Shown here: one piece after another, positions 21,185-32,446 of the stretch
How the letters are laid out: every line of letters starts with the position of its first letter
Position numbering within the stretch: position 1 is the stretch's first letter
From: Hemileia vastatrix
Lineage: Eukaryota; Basidiomycota; Pucciniomycetes; Pucciniales; Zaghouaniaceae
Length of the DNA stretch: 64,000 bases
Assembly (NCBI GenBank): GCA_030280995.1
Contig: JASXTE010000003.1
Span: forward strand, 62,001-126,000
Reading direction: 5' to 3'
Made by a program: the position numbers and the translations under genes
Notes under the pieces: model-generated
What the model was told of the DNA's origin: nothing
Databases searched by the model: none
The model's input: the letters and a program-made list of their open reading frames with translations, nothing else

Positions 21185-21825
21185 TCAAGTACTAGTGTAA
21201 TTACAGAGGGAATCAAGAGATGAAATGAAGTGTTCAGAATTAGCCTTGAACTGGTGAATGAGGTTTCTTCTGTTCTCAATGTCCTGTGGATCTCTAGCAG
21301 GAGTGGATTGGAAGTAGTGAAGCAGAAGTTGTTTCTGTTGAGATGTGTGTTGTTGGAACTTGGCCTTGATAGTGGACAAGTGCGTTGGTGTTGGTGGTGC
21401 AATGGATCCTACATTGTTATCATCACTATCAGAAGAGGAAGGAACTGAGAAGTCATCAGTTTTAAAGTTGAAGGAAGGAATGAATGTTCTTTACCATCAG
21501 ATGGACCAGAGATGGGGGAACTAGTTGTTTTATGAGTAGTGGCACTCTTCTGGGAAGGGTGGAGCTTTTTGATTAATCTGGGTATCAGGATTGATGGCCT
21601 AGATCTTTTGGTGCTGGCAGAAAAAGGACCAGGTTGAGGTGGAGGTGAATCTGTTGTGGAAGAAAGTGGACCAGGTTTGTAGCAGGTCTTCTTTCTGGAG
21701 TGGCAGACATTGCAGGACGTTCTGTATGGATGGACAGGTGGTGTCATGGCGCAGATTAAATTATTTTCGATGCAGTATTGGCAGGGGCCCATTTCAGAGG
21801 CAGATTTGGGAAGGAGGTTAAACAT
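21185..21825 (-). CDS. Antisense accessory gene 1 of element A: Zn2Cys6-type protein
   Basis: Two exons, 21495-21825 and 21185-21444, joined by a 50-nt intron (GTAAAG...TCTCAG) give a 196-residue protein starting MFNLLPKSASEMG. Near the N-terminus the cysteines read C-X2-C-X6-C-X12-C-X2-C-X6-C, an exact fit to the fungal Zn(II)2Cys6 binuclear cluster spacing, with the basic HSRKKTC in the second half. A Pro/Ser-rich linker and then a helical C-terminus follow (TIKAKFQQHTSQQKQLLL ... HFISSLDSL). The frame is intact here, while B and G carry lesions. The start lies about 50 nt from the 3' LTR, so transcription could begin in that LTR in the antisense direction. An upstream in-frame ATG in the LTR (21945) is less likely. 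A transcription-factor or silencing role is inference. Confidence 0.72.
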
Positions 21826-21863
21826 GGTGGTTGGATGAAGAAAGAATGTGGCAATTCTTAATT

Positions 21864-21873
21864 GGAGGGAGGA
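21864..21873 (+). other. Polypurine tract (element A)
   Basis: GGAGGGAGGA lies immediately before the 3' LTR, one base into TG. It is the expected primer for plus-strand DNA. The same tract occurs in B and G. Confidence 0.8.
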
Positions 21874-22966
21874 TGTTGTCTTCCTACATTGGCAGGGGCC
21901 TTTGTTGTGTGATTTGGCGCTGTTTGTGCATGTCTTAATTGACATCTGTTAAGAAATTTGGTATTTTTCTGGTTTTATTCCGTGGATATTGGGTCTGAGG
22001 GTATGTGGGTACTATCATTGGATAGCCCTGGTTTTTCTCTATATTTTATGTCTTGTAGACATTTTTCATATTCTAAGTTTTAAGGGGTCATTTCCTCATT
22101 TTTCATTTATAAAAGATTGGTTTTTAATTTTGTTTTTCGTGTTTTACAGGCTAACATTAAGTCTTAGGGTTAAGTGCTTAGTACCATTAGATAGAGCTAA
22201 TTTTTCTCTATATTTCATGTCACAATGTTGTCATAGTGAAATTCCGTGTTTTAAAGGTTTTAGTAGTTGTAGCTAATTTTTCTAAGTAGATTAGTGGTTT
22301 TTATTGGTTTTCTGGCTTCAGGGAGGCCGGGCCGCTTCAGGCGGCATCTCCGACATCGGGCGGCCCGCCCGCCTCTGTTTTAGGAGGTTGGGGAGCGCTC
22401 CAGGAGGGATTATTATGCAATTTGGCAGGTACAGGCGCCAGATTGGTGGGTGCGCATGGACTCTTAATTAGTGGTCTGTGTGTACATAGTGAATAAGACA
22501 GTTTGGGGCAACCTTAATCATCATACAACCATCCAGAGGTGATCTCATTGTTCCTCACTCAGTTTTCACTGTTTTCTGGCCACAATTGGCTGTGTTTGTT
22601 GCAAGTAAGTTCTTCATTTAACTTAACTTTGGCAACTGTTTTCTCTGTTATAGTCTTGCAAGCTATAACAAGTATTATTGCTGTCTCTGGTGTGGATTTG
22701 CAGCCTACATCAAGTATCTTTGCTGTCTCTGGTGTGGACTCTGTTCTACATTTCAGTTCTTTGGTCTGGTAGTCTATCTGGGGACTACATTCTTGGCTCA
22801 TCAAGCAGTCAAGTAATTTAAAAAGGGGCTTTAGCAAAACAGGAACCAACTTACCTTAGCAAGTAAATCTCACTCTATTTTTCTAAAGGGACAGGGGATT
22901 TTCTCTCTGGTTTCTCTCCAACTCCCTTGGTCAAGGCCTATAGCTAGTACTATAGGATTGTCTACA
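21874..22966 (+). repeat. 3' LTR of element A
   Basis: 1,093 bp, the same length as the 5' LTR, from TGTTGTCTTCC to GATTGTCTACA. Scattered substitutions relative to the 5' LTR (about 40 by eye) and no net indel. It is followed by the right target copy GCAT. Confidence 0.92.
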
Positions 22967-23465
22967 GCATGCGGGCCGTCCGACGTCAGAGATGCCGCCT
23001 GAAGCGGCCCGGCCTTCCTGAAGCCAGAAAACCATCAAAAACCACTAATCTACTTAGAAAAATTAGCTACAACTACTAAAACCTTTAAAACACGGAATTT
23101 CACTATAACAACATTGTGACATGAAATATAGAGAAAAATTAGCTCTATCCATTGGTACTAAGCACTTAACCCTAAGACTCAAGGTTAGCCCATAAAACAC
23201 AAAAAACAAAATTAAACAGCAATCTTTTATAAATGAAAAATGAGGAAATGACCCCTTAAAACTTAGAATATGAAAAATGTCTTCAAGACATAAAATATAG
23301 AGAAAAACCAGGGCTATCCAATGATAGTACCCACATACCCGCAGACCCAATATCCACGGAATAAAACCAGAAAAATACCCAATTCCTTAACAGATGTCAA
23401 TTAAGACATGCACAAACAGTGCCAAATCACACAACAAAGGCCCCTGCCAATGTTGAAAGACCACA
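22967..23465 (-). repeat. 3' LTR of element B, inner part
   Basis: It continues the LTR of B after element A, starting at GCATGCGGGCCG and ending in GGAAGACCACA-type sequence next to the polypurine tract of B. Removing one 4-bp copy restores an uninterrupted LTR. Confidence 0.88.
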
Positions 23466-23475
23466 TCCTCCCTCC
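23466..23475 (-). other. Polypurine tract (element B)
   Basis: TCCTCCCTCC on the plus strand (GGAGGGAGGA on the element's strand) abuts the 3' LTR of B. Confidence 0.8.
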
Positions 23476-23513
23476 AATTGAGAATTTACGCATTCTTTCT
23501 TCATCCAACCACC

Positions 23514-24155
23514 ATGTTTAACCTTCCTCCCAAATCTGCCTCTGAAATGGGTCCCTGCCAATACTGCATCGACAATAATTTTAATCTGCACCATGACACC
23601 ACCTGTCCATCCATACAGAACGTCCTGTGATGTCTTCCAATCCAGAAAAAAGACTTGCCACAGACCTGGTCCACTTTCTTCTGAAACAGATTCCCCTCCA
23701 CCTCAACCTGGTCCTTCTTCTGCCAGCACCAAAAGATCTAGGCCATCCATCCTGATACCCAGATTAATCAAAAAGCTCCACCCTTCCCAGAAGAGTGCCA
23801 CAACCCATAAAACAACTAGTTCCACCATCCCTGGTCCATCTGATGGTAAAGAACATTCATTTCTTCCTTCAACTTTAAAACTGATGACTTCTCAGTTCCT
23901 CCATCTTCTGATAGTGATGATAACAATGTAGGAGCAATTGCACCACCAACACCAACGCAATTGCCCACTATCAAGGCCAAGTTCCAACAACACACATCTC
24001 AACAGAAACAACTTCTGCTTCACTACTTTCCATCCACTCCTGCTAGAGATCCACAGGAAATTGAGAACAGAAGACACCTCATTCACCAGTTCAAGGCTAA
24101 TTCTGAACACTTCATTTCATCTCTTGATTCCCTCTGTTATTCCACTAGTACTTGA
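23514..24155 (+). pseudogene. Antisense accessory gene 1 of element B, frameshifted
   Basis: Same gene as 21185-21825: exons 23514-23845 and 23896-24155, with the 50-nt intron GTAAAG...TCTCAG conserved. One extra T in 23579-23582 shifts the frame inside the cysteine cluster (exon 1 is 332 nt instead of 331), and the fifth cysteine has become Phe. The second exon is fully open and has the same 260-nt length. It is opposite in direction to gag-pol of B. Confidence 0.72.
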
Positions 24156-24204
24156 GTTTGATTCAGAAAGAAAAATTGACCACACCCTCTATAGGATGTA
24201 ACCA

Positions 24205-24300
24205 CAAAACAACCCTCAGTTTTAAGTCTTGGGGGACCATCCTCATTTTATAGTCTTGGGGGACTCAAAAACCCTCAGTTTAAAGTCTTGGGGGACTCAA
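24205..24300 (-). repeat. TTTAAACTG-type motifs near accessory gene 1 of B
   Basis: Three copies read on the plus strand as CAGTTTAAAGTCTTGGGGGA or close variants, matching the three at 21044-21125 of element A. Confidence 0.6.
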
Positions 24301-24368
24301 AAACCTAAATCATAAACCCAGAACCAGAGATCAACCGCATTAAGACACAGAGAAAAAACTAACATTCT

Positions 24369-24409
24369 GGGGTAATTGTAAATAGAGCAGCCAGCCGATC
24401 AATTACCCC
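24369..24409 (-). other. Conserved hairpin module 3 (element B)
   Basis: GGGGTAATTG / CAATTACCCC stem with a 21-nt loop, the counterpart of 20932-20972. The upstream GGAGCCTCC block is cut by the solo LTR at 24442. Confidence 0.68.
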
Positions 24410-24441
24410 CAAACTTGCCTTTGCTAAATTCGGAGGCTCCC

Positions 24442-25619
24442 TGTCAGTATAGTCTAGTATGTAAGTATGATATAATAGTGTTATTTTATGGTCCTACTAC
24501 TTATTTATAAATGATTTAGTGATTAAACCTCAGGGGAAGACTAATAGAATAGTTATACTTAAATAAAACTCACAATACTTGGATTTAAATGCGTGCTAGT
24601 GGTGGAAAATAGAAGAATAAAATATAGTTATAGCTTATTATAAAGATAATATCAATTTATAAGGGCTTTATAATATATTTTTGATTGCTAATAATTGTAT
24701 TATAGTGTTTGGTTGAAGTGTAGTAATTGAATGATGATAATAAACCGTCAAAATCCCTCCTTACTTATACCCAAATCCACTGTAGTGCACAGACCTTCAA
24801 TCCAGATGATGTCACTGCTATCCCCGGCAATTACAGCACTGTGAGGGCCCATCACCTCCCCATGGCGTCCACTTCAAGAAGTTTCAACACCCAGACCTCC
24901 AGTAAGGACCCTCCATCACTATTAATAATAACACAGAGTCATACCATAAATAGAAAACCCAGATAAAAGCGGATACCATAAAGAAACAGGTAAAATAAAT
25001 GATCAAAAAGAGATTTAATGAAACTAAAAGCATATAAAGGAAACAAATAAGATGTCCAAGCCCCCAATAACATCCCCAAGCATCCACATTAACCCAAAAA
25101 CATCTTTCCAACCCATAAATCCGTGAATAACCATCCAAGGAAGTAATTTTAGTTGTCCAAACTGGGTGTATGCGCCTGATATAGGTGTCTATGCTTCTGT
25201 AGGCGTTGTGAGTCCACTGATTTCGTCCATATGACCTAAAATAAGCAGAAAAACAAAGGTTATAGGCTATTAAGGGGCTAAAACCCACTTATATACCTAA
25301 ATATACATAATATACTGCATATTTCACTGAATATGAGATTTATGTATACATATAAGCTTATGTATGTCAATAATTACTTCATATCACTTAAGATAAGTAT
25401 ATTATGACTCCATTAACACCTTAATAAGTATTATTAGGCCATGGATAAGCTATTCAAACTATTATAAATTATATAATAGAATAATAATTATATATATATA
25501 TAATAAAATAATATATATTATTATTTTAACCTTATTTTTAAGATATAAGCTTAATCTAGTTAAGGTTATCTTATTTTAAGCATAAGAAATACTCAGTCCT
25601 AAGGATATTTAGGCTGACA
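24442..25619. mobile_element. Solo LTR of a second LTR family, TSD CTCCC
   Basis: 1,178 bp starting TGTCAG and ending CTGACA, a 6-bp terminal inverted repeat with TG...CA ends. It is flanked by perfect 5-bp duplications CTCCC (24437-24441 and 25620-25624), and element A has the uninterrupted sequence GGCTCCCCCTGTGG at the same place. It lacks coding domains; the ORFs at 24727 and 24884 have no motif. The end ACTCAGTCC...GGCTGACA relates it to LTRs D (38112-39572) and E (46358-47859). Confidence 0.85.
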
Positions 25620-25664
25620 CTCCCCCTGTGGATACCCTCCACCAATCTTTCAAAACCAACTCCA

Positions 25665-25930
25665 ACAACAAAAACTTTCCCTCAGTTTATAGTCTTGGGG
25701 GACTTACAACCCTCAGTTTAAAGTCTTGGGGGACTAACACAGTGTTCAGTTTAAAGTCTTGACGGACTAATTCTTGACAAAATCGTGAAACCAGCCAGTT
25801 TAAAGTCTTGGAGGACTAAGAATTTTCAGTTTAAAGTCTTGAAGGACTGAGAATTTTCAGATTAAAGTCTTGATGGACTGATATTGATACCAAGCTTTTT
25901 CAGTTTAGAGTCTTGATGGACTGACGGAAT
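25665..25930 (-). repeat. TTTAAACTG-type motif array (element B)
   Basis: About seven copies (plus-strand form CAGTTTAAAGTCTTGRNGGAC) spaced 30-45 nt, the counterpart of 20627-20840 in element A. Confidence 0.65.
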
Positions 25931-26073
25931 TTTGCATAAAATGGACGCAGCCAATTTCATGCAGCACACCTCTACAGCCAACCTGCTGAACTTCCACCTT
26001 CACTTCATCATCTACCCATCACTGACAAAAATCTCCTCCTATCCCTTTTCATCATCTTTTCTCACCACAGATC

Positions 26074-27624
26074 ATGGCTGGATCTCCTGATGTTAAACCT
26101 TCTACTCTCCCTTGCTTCACTGCTCCCAAGGACTATGCCTGCAAACAGTGCATCCACATGTGCAGACCTTGCACCTTCACTCTTCCAAATCGTGAATCCA
26201 AATTCTACAACAGGGCTTGTGACTCTTGTTATTCCAAAAAGAAAAGATGTGACAGAGACGCCAACTACCCTATTCCTCCGCCTTCACCATCTCATAAATA
26301 CATCTCCAGATCCCCTACCAGATCCCCAGAGCTTGGTCCTTCCTCTTCCTCTCTATCTTCTGCTCCTTCCAGAAGATCCAGAAGCTCAGCTTCCCGCACT
26401 CTTCCCAAGAGACCAGCCTTAGCCTCACAAGAAACTGCTTTTATCTCCGCCAAATTAGCTCCAAAAGCTTCAAAATAAACTCCCAGGCTTCTAGACCGCG
26501 TCCAGGCAGCCCGCCCGCCTCACCAAACAGTGAAAATCAGGGCCAAAACCTCCAAAAACGGCCAGAAAATAGCCAAATTCATCCAGACAACAACAACAAC
26601 TCAACCCAACTACCTCCTACTGCTCCCAGAGCAATGCAATCCACCCTTCCAAAGTCGACAAGCACCAAAATTTACCAGATTTCTAAGAGAACTGCCAGAG
26701 AACCCCAAGAAGAAACCAGAACACCACACACTGCTCCACAACAACAACTTTGTCCCCAACTAAGACAAAGAAAATACACCTCTCCTTTGTCAGCAAACTA
26801 CTCTTCTGACAGTTACATCTCTTCAAATTCTCCATCCAGAAGAGAGCAGTCTGCTTCCAAATTCCCCTCTCCTGCTCCATCCTTTAACAACCCTGGTACT
26901 CCATCACCAGCACCTCCTCCAGCTGAATCCAACAGAAATAACAACCACAACAACAACCACAATCTCACTGCTCCAACTAGGCCCCAGGAACCTCAGCATC
27001 CCAGTTCACCTTCTCAGGATCCTTCAGAGGAATACCATGAGAATCCATATCTTTTGCTAGTTGATCCACCCACTATGACCATTACAAAATCGTCAGAGAT
27101 CCAAATCCCAGCTGCTTACAGATTTGATGAGCTTCCAATCTGTAAGTACCCAATTAATTATTCCATTCCTTCAACAAAAATAATTATTGATCCAATTCTT
27201 TTGTCTAGTTTGCACCCCTCCTCCTGAATCTATTATTGGAGTTGGCCAAACTATTGAAACTTCTTTGACCCTGGATTATGGAGACATGAAGAAACACCTA
27301 AGCACCATGTGTTCCAATATGCTAAAAGCCTTTGCCCTCCATAGACCTTTAAATGACTTTGAAAAATCCCTGAGAAAGCGCCTACTGGATGACCACTGGA
27401 AAATGTCTAGGATCATTAAACACACCCTCCAGCACTCCATTCCTGCCTCTTCTTCTTCCTCCTCTGAACTTCCCTCTAATCCAATCCCTGATCATTACAA
27501 TCCCTATAATCTCTCCAGCAGGATGCACTTCAAAGAACACAGTGCTTCCCACAATCCCAACAAAAAACAAAAACATCATCACAATCCAGACCAGCCTCCA
27601 GAAGCTTCATCATCCAGACAATGA
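26074..27624 (+). pseudogene. Antisense accessory gene 2 of element B
   Basis: Counterpart of 18923-20474. ATG 26074 follows a pyrimidine-rich CAG. The cysteine pattern C-X2-C-X6-C-X15-C-X2-C-X6-C (ending YSKKKRC) is intact. TAA at 26476 ends the first frame 20 codons earlier than any natural end in A. The Ser/Asn/Pro-rich frame (from about 26634) and the intron 27142-27208 (GTAAGT...CTAG, 67 nt) leading to exon 27209-27624 are preserved, with the same splice phase and the LTLDYGDMKKHLSTMC block. How the first two frames are connected remains unresolved in this copy too. Confidence 0.62.
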
Positions 27625-28442
27625 GCTCCTGCAAAAAGATTAGAAACATAATAATAATATAAAACAATTAATAAAAACAATTTCAGAATTTTTTTTTTTT
27701 TGCTGCTTTGTATCTACTAATATACTAAAATTAAAAATTAAGAACTAAAATGAAATGAAATAAAATAAATGAAATAAAATAAAATATAAAAAATAATACA
27801 AATGGTATCCCCCAGCCAATTGATGAGCTGATCCCCTGAAACCTTACCCACATCCAAGTGCACCTTGATGTGGATACACAATTAAATCTTTTAAATGGTT
27901 AACAGAAAACAAAATTCAGAAAATTTAGAAATTCAGAAAATAATAAAAAATAATGAAACACAGAACCACATGAAATAAATAATAAATAAAAATAAGAAAA
28001 TAGCATTGCCCGGCCAATTGATGAGCCTTTCCCCACCAATGCTTGCCCACATCCAGGTGACCCTGATGTGGTAACACCCTATATTTTGATTTTATAATTT
28101 TAAACATTCCCCATAAAAAAATTAAAAGAAAAAAAGAGAAAAAAGAAAATAATCTAAAACTTCTATCTAGCAATAACATAACTGCAAAATCAAAGAAAGT
28201 CCAGCTCCATAATTTGTCCAATAAGAGAAAGTCCGGTCCATAGAAATGATCACTGGGTGGGCTCCCTCCAATAAGTAAAAATGATGGGAGACCACCAGTG
28301 ATCCACCACCAATCTGGAAGAACCAAAGATAAAGAAGCCAGTCCCAAACCAGTTTAAAGTCATAGCGGACATAAAACCTGAATAATAAACAACAGAACTA
28401 GAATTCAACTAGGAAAAACAAAAGACTTGAGACAGACATTCT

Positions 28443-28484
28443 GGGGTAACTGTTCTACAGAGCAGACAGCTCATCAGTTACCCC
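28443..28484 (-). other. Conserved hairpin module 2 (element B)
   Basis: GGGGTAACTG / CAGTTACCCC, perfect 10-bp stem, counterpart of 18075-18116; followed by CTAGAAGCCCCCCCTGGGTACC. Confidence 0.68.
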
Positions 28485-28702
28485 CACACTTGCCAACATA
28501 AAATCTAGAAGCCCCCCCTGGGTACCTTCTAACAAAAACACAACATTCAACACAAAAAACCCAAACCGATAAGAGTGAAGAGTCCGGCACTTGAAAACCA
28601 AAGGAAATTCCAGTTTAAAGTCATAGAGGACTAAAACCTGTGAAAATAAACCAATACTAGGGCTCAACCAAATTAAGAAAAAGGGTTGGAAACAGACAAT
28701 CT

Positions 28703-28743
28703 GGGGTAACTGTTGATAGAGCAGCCAGCCCATCAGTCACCCC
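28703..28743 (-). other. Conserved hairpin module 1 (element B)
   Basis: GGGGTAACTG / CAGTCACCCC, one mismatch in the stem, counterpart of 17813-17854. Confidence 0.62.
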
Positions 28744-28881
28744 CACACTTGCCAAGATCAAATCTAGAAGCCCCACCCATGGGTACCTTCTAACAAAAAG
28801 TTCCAACAAACAGATGAATAGCATCACCACAAAAAAAAACCAAAATTAAAGAATGGTACGTAGTTTATCCTCATTGTGGAG

Positions 28882-30111
28882 TCAATCTTCTTCATGCCTA
28901 GTGCCCCTGGGATAAAACCTCTTCACTTGGTCTGCAGCCACCCTCTTTTTCAAGACTGCACCATCCAACTCTTCCAAAACATAAGAACCTCCAGAGGCCT
29001 GAGATCTGACTCTGTAAGGTCCATTCCATCTGTCAGCAAACATTTTCCCCCACTGACTCTCCAAACTTCTATTATACACCAAAACCAAACAACCAGGTTT
29101 CAAGGGATTCCTGAGTCTATGAGCCAAATTTTTGTCCCAGCATCTGACTGATTGATTCCTAATCTTCATCATTCTAGAGTATTCCTTCTCTTGACATTCC
29201 TCTCTACATTCCAACTGTTGCATCCTGGCACAGAGCAAATCTTCTGTTGATTGCACGTCATCCCAATCAATTCCAAGATAAGAGACAGCTTCCAAGTCCA
29301 CTGGTAGAATGGCTTTTTGACCAAACATTAACTCATAAGGAGAATAGCCAGTTGTCCTCTTCACAGTGACCCTATCAGCAAATAAAACCAAGGGTAAATA
29401 ATGCCTCCACTTTTCGGCACTATCTCTGCACATCTTCACCAAAGCATTCTTGATAACTTGATGGCCTCTTTCAACCATGCCTTCAGCTTCAGGATAATAT
29501 GGTGTAGCCACTCTAACCCTAGAACCAACACTAGCCACAGCTTCTTTAAATTCGGCACCAAACTCTGGCCCACCATCAACAGTCACCAACTTCATCAACC
29601 CATACCTATAAATCCACTCCTTCTTCAAAAACTCTGCCACATTCTTGGCAGTCAAATTAACCAGAGGCACTGCCTCAACCCAACCAGACAAATCATCCCT
29701 AGCAACAATCAAGTATTTATACCTGCCCTCTTTAATATGGACAGCATCCAGACTGACCCTTCCAAAGACAGTTGATTCACCAGTAGCACGGCCCACCTCT
29801 TTAGGTTTCAAGTGACTTCTTCTTTGACATTCTTCACAAGATTGAACCCAACCCTGCACAGCCAACTTCATACCTGGCCACCAAAATCTGTCTGCTACTC
29901 TTCTATAAGTCTCCCCAAAGCCTCTATGACCAAGGTCTTCATGCAAAGACTTAAAAACCAATTCTTGACCCTTCTTCTGAGTCACCACCACTTGAGGATT
30001 AGGATGCCTCCTTCTCATCAACCGCCTTTCTGACACATAAAATCCAGGACTCTTCTTCTTGATTTCCAACCAAGTATCATCATCACAACTATCTGGCCTC
30101 TCCAAGGTCAA
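28882..30111 (-). CDS. Integrase of element B, intact frame
   Basis: 409 codons without a stop, the only fully open enzyme frame in the window. HHCC zinc domain (HEDLGHRGFGETYRR ... CEECQRR), DDE core (SLDAVHIKEG, TVDGGPEFG, YYPEAEGMVERG) and a C-terminal GPY/F module (RWNGPYRVRS ... AADQVKRFYPRG) are all present. The beginning is a TTG in the overlap with the upstream frame, not an ATG, so translation most likely depends on a -1 shift out of RNase H or on processing of a longer product. The same arrangement occurs in A, which argues that it is a property of the family. Confidence 0.85.
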   Translation of the reverse strand: MTLERPDSCDDDTWLEIKKKSPGFYVSERRLMRRRHPNPQVVVTQKKGQELVFKSLHEDLGHRGFGETYRRVADRFWWPGMKLAVQGWVQSCEECQRRSHLKPKEVGRATGESTVFGRVSLDAVHIKEGRYKYLIVARDDLSGWVEAVPLVNLTAKNVAEFLKKEWIYRYGLMKLVTVDGGPEFGAEFKEAVASVGSRVRVATPYYPEAEGMVERGHQVIKNALVKMCRDSAEKWRHYLPLVLFADRVTVKRTTGYSPYELMFGQKAILPVDLEAVSYLGIDWDDVQSTEDLLCARMQQLECREECQEKEYSRMMKIRNQSVRCWDKNLAHRLRNPLKPGCLVLVYNRSLESQWGKMFADRWNGPYRVRSQASGGSYVLEELDGAVLKKRVAADQVKRFYPRGTRHEED

Positions 30112-32446
30112 AGATATTCCGCCAAAATAAAATAAAACCCAGATTGACCCCAGGTCTCATCTTCAAAATCCAACAAAACAACATCCAAGGGTACAACTCT
30201 GTCATCAAAATCACCAGTGTGAACATGAGCCAATTGAGCAGCCCAACCAGGACACCAATCCTTAAATTTTGGCACGTCCTCCTCCTTCCACTGAACCTTG
30301 TGAGAATCCAGTTCACTAACATAAACATCCTTTTCCAATTTTGAGCTGTCCCATACAACAACTCCATCTTCATCAACAAAAACATCCTGATCACCAGAAT
30401 CAACATCAGATCCAACCAGTTTAGCCTCTTGGGGGAGGTCAGAACAATCATCCAGTTTAGCCTCATGGGGGAGGAAAGAAAAATCCTCAGCACCCTTTGT
30501 GCTGGCCCTAATCACTGGAACATCTTCGTCAAACTCTTCAGAATCAGAATCCTCATCTGTAGGTGGCCTCCTTGATAATCCATCTGGCATAGTAAAAGTT
30601 TTACCTGGTTTGTGTACCAGGTCAAAAGAAAAATGTTGAATAAATGCCACCCAACTAGTCATTGGAGCATTTGGAAGACTAGGTGTATTTATCATCTGAA
30701 CCAAAGATGTTGCATCCACCTGCAGCTCAAAATGCTGCCCCCACAAAACTGTCTGTAGCTTCTTTAAAATTTTAGCTACGCCACACAATTCCAACTTAGG
30801 TTGAGAATACCTAGATTACACATCATTAAACACCACAGACTCATATCTTACTGGCCTGACCCTCCCAGTCTTATCCTCCTGAGACAAAACAGCACCAGCA
30901 GCAATATAGCTTGAGTCCACTGCCAGATAAATCTTTCCAGCACCAACACCATAATCCAACTTGTGAAGAATTAAATCTTCACCAACAACCTTTTTCAGCT
31001 TCTGAAAAGCCTCTTCACACTCTTCCGTCCATTTCAATCTGCATCTTTTCTAGTCAACCTCCTTAAAGGTGAATCCAACAAAGAAAAATCCTTAATGAAA
31101 ATCCTGACATATACACATACACCCAAAAATCCTCTGACTTCATTAGTATTTTTAGGCCTTGGCCATGACTGAATTTTATTAATCTTCTTCTTCGCCATAA
31201 TTCTTCCCTCTTTACATACCACATGACCCAGAATTTCCAAAGCAGGAACACAACAACAGAATTTTGACCATGAAATGGTCAAACTAGCCTCTTCAATCCT
31301 GAACAACACTCTCTCTAGAGTTATTGCATATTCCCACACAAACCTCCTTATGCCAGGGTTCTCCGATAATACCTCATTACGATAATCAGTGAATGGTCCT
31401 TTAATTCCACCATCATCAATAAAAATACCAGCATGAGTAGGAACCTCATCCTGCAAAATCCAAGCCATCTGTGCTTGATAAACTGCCACTGAATTAGTTG
31501 CTCCTTGAGGCAACCTAGTGAGCTGAAATCTTCCCAAAGGAGTCTCAAAAGTTGTGAGAGGCCTTGAATCCGTATGTAGTTCCCTCTCATCATAACCACC
31601 CATAATATTACCCAAACCATAACACACCCTTCCAGAAAAAGCTTCAACAAAATCCTCTGCACTTGGTGGCATACCAGCGTCCTTGATAGTGACTCTATTC
31701 AAGGCTCTAAGATCATGAACCACCCTCAACTTTCCATTCTGCTTCTTTACACAGAACACCAGACTTGAGTAACTGGATGTTGATTGTTCATATAACTCAG
31801 TCCTGACTCTTTCCCTAACAATCTCTACAAAATCCTCTCGAATAGCGGCTGGAATCGGAATAGGTTTGATTTGCCAAGGTTCATGACAAACAACAGGAAT
31901 CAAGTAAGGTTCCCCATAAGAGTGCTTCAATACACCCCTTTCCTCCTCAACAAATACCACCGCTTTTTCCCTTAGCACAATAACGTGCAACAACAACTTC
32001 TTTTATTCCTCAGACAACCACCCATCAGGACCAAAATTAACAACTTTCAATCTTTCCACGGTCACCCTAGCCGTCTCTAAAAATTCTGGAGGATTCTTCA
32101 CCAAAGGAGTACAGTACGGATCTCTTGACAAAGGAGGTCTCTTCAAAGGCGGATTCAAACCCACAGGCATAGGCTCATTGACAGGCCTAATCTTCTGCGC
32201 TACCTTCTTATACTTTGCCGCTCCACCTTCAACTTGAGGGATCTTCAGAAAATCTTCACCACCAGACCTGGAACAAAACCCAAGGGTTTCCCCATTGCTC
32301 ACATGCGTGGCCAAGGTAATGTTTTTGAAAGGTGTAGAAGAAACCCTAGTGGTGCACAATTGGGAGGACTTACTTTTAGACCCCAATCTCACCACTCCAA
32401 AACTTTTCTGCAATTCCACATCTTCATCCTCACTTCCAACTTCCAA
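30108..32446 (-). pseudogene. Pol of element B: reverse transcriptase-RNase H, broken
   Basis: Same domains as in A: RVVHDLRALNRVTIKD, LPQGATNSVAVYQ, FIDDGG, NPGIRRFVWE, then RNase H with YLAVDSS, MELCG and QVDATS, then the acidic spacer with two LPxExKL repeats. Lesions private to B are TAA 32003-32005 (Glu in A), a 1-nt deletion near 31035 (GATTGGGAATGG in A, one base shorter here) and TAA 30816-30818 (Glu in A). The Gln at the position of A's TAG 15803 is intact. Confidence 0.85.

Larger units (their letters stand above)
9893..22966 (+). mobile_element. Ty3/gypsy LTR retrotransposon A (13,074 bp)
   Basis: Two LTRs of 1,093 bp each bracket a primer site, gag-protease, ORF2, RT-RNase H, integrase, a 4.2-kb region with two antisense genes, and a polypurine tract. 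The target is the LTR of element B; the flanks are GCGT (9889-9892) and GCAT (22967-22970), a 4-bp duplication with one CpG-type change. About 40 LTR-LTR mismatches counted by eye suggest an insertion of some age. Four private stop codons break the ORFs, so this copy is probably not autonomous. Domain order protease-RT-RNase H-integrase is that of Ty3/gypsy (Metaviridae). No chromodomain or envelope-like ORF was seen. Confidence 0.9.

Noticed and set aside
24727..25288. ORFs in the solo LTR at 24442-25619 as captured genes
   Set aside because: Short, on both strands, without motifs; target duplications and terminal repeats explain the segment as an LTR.
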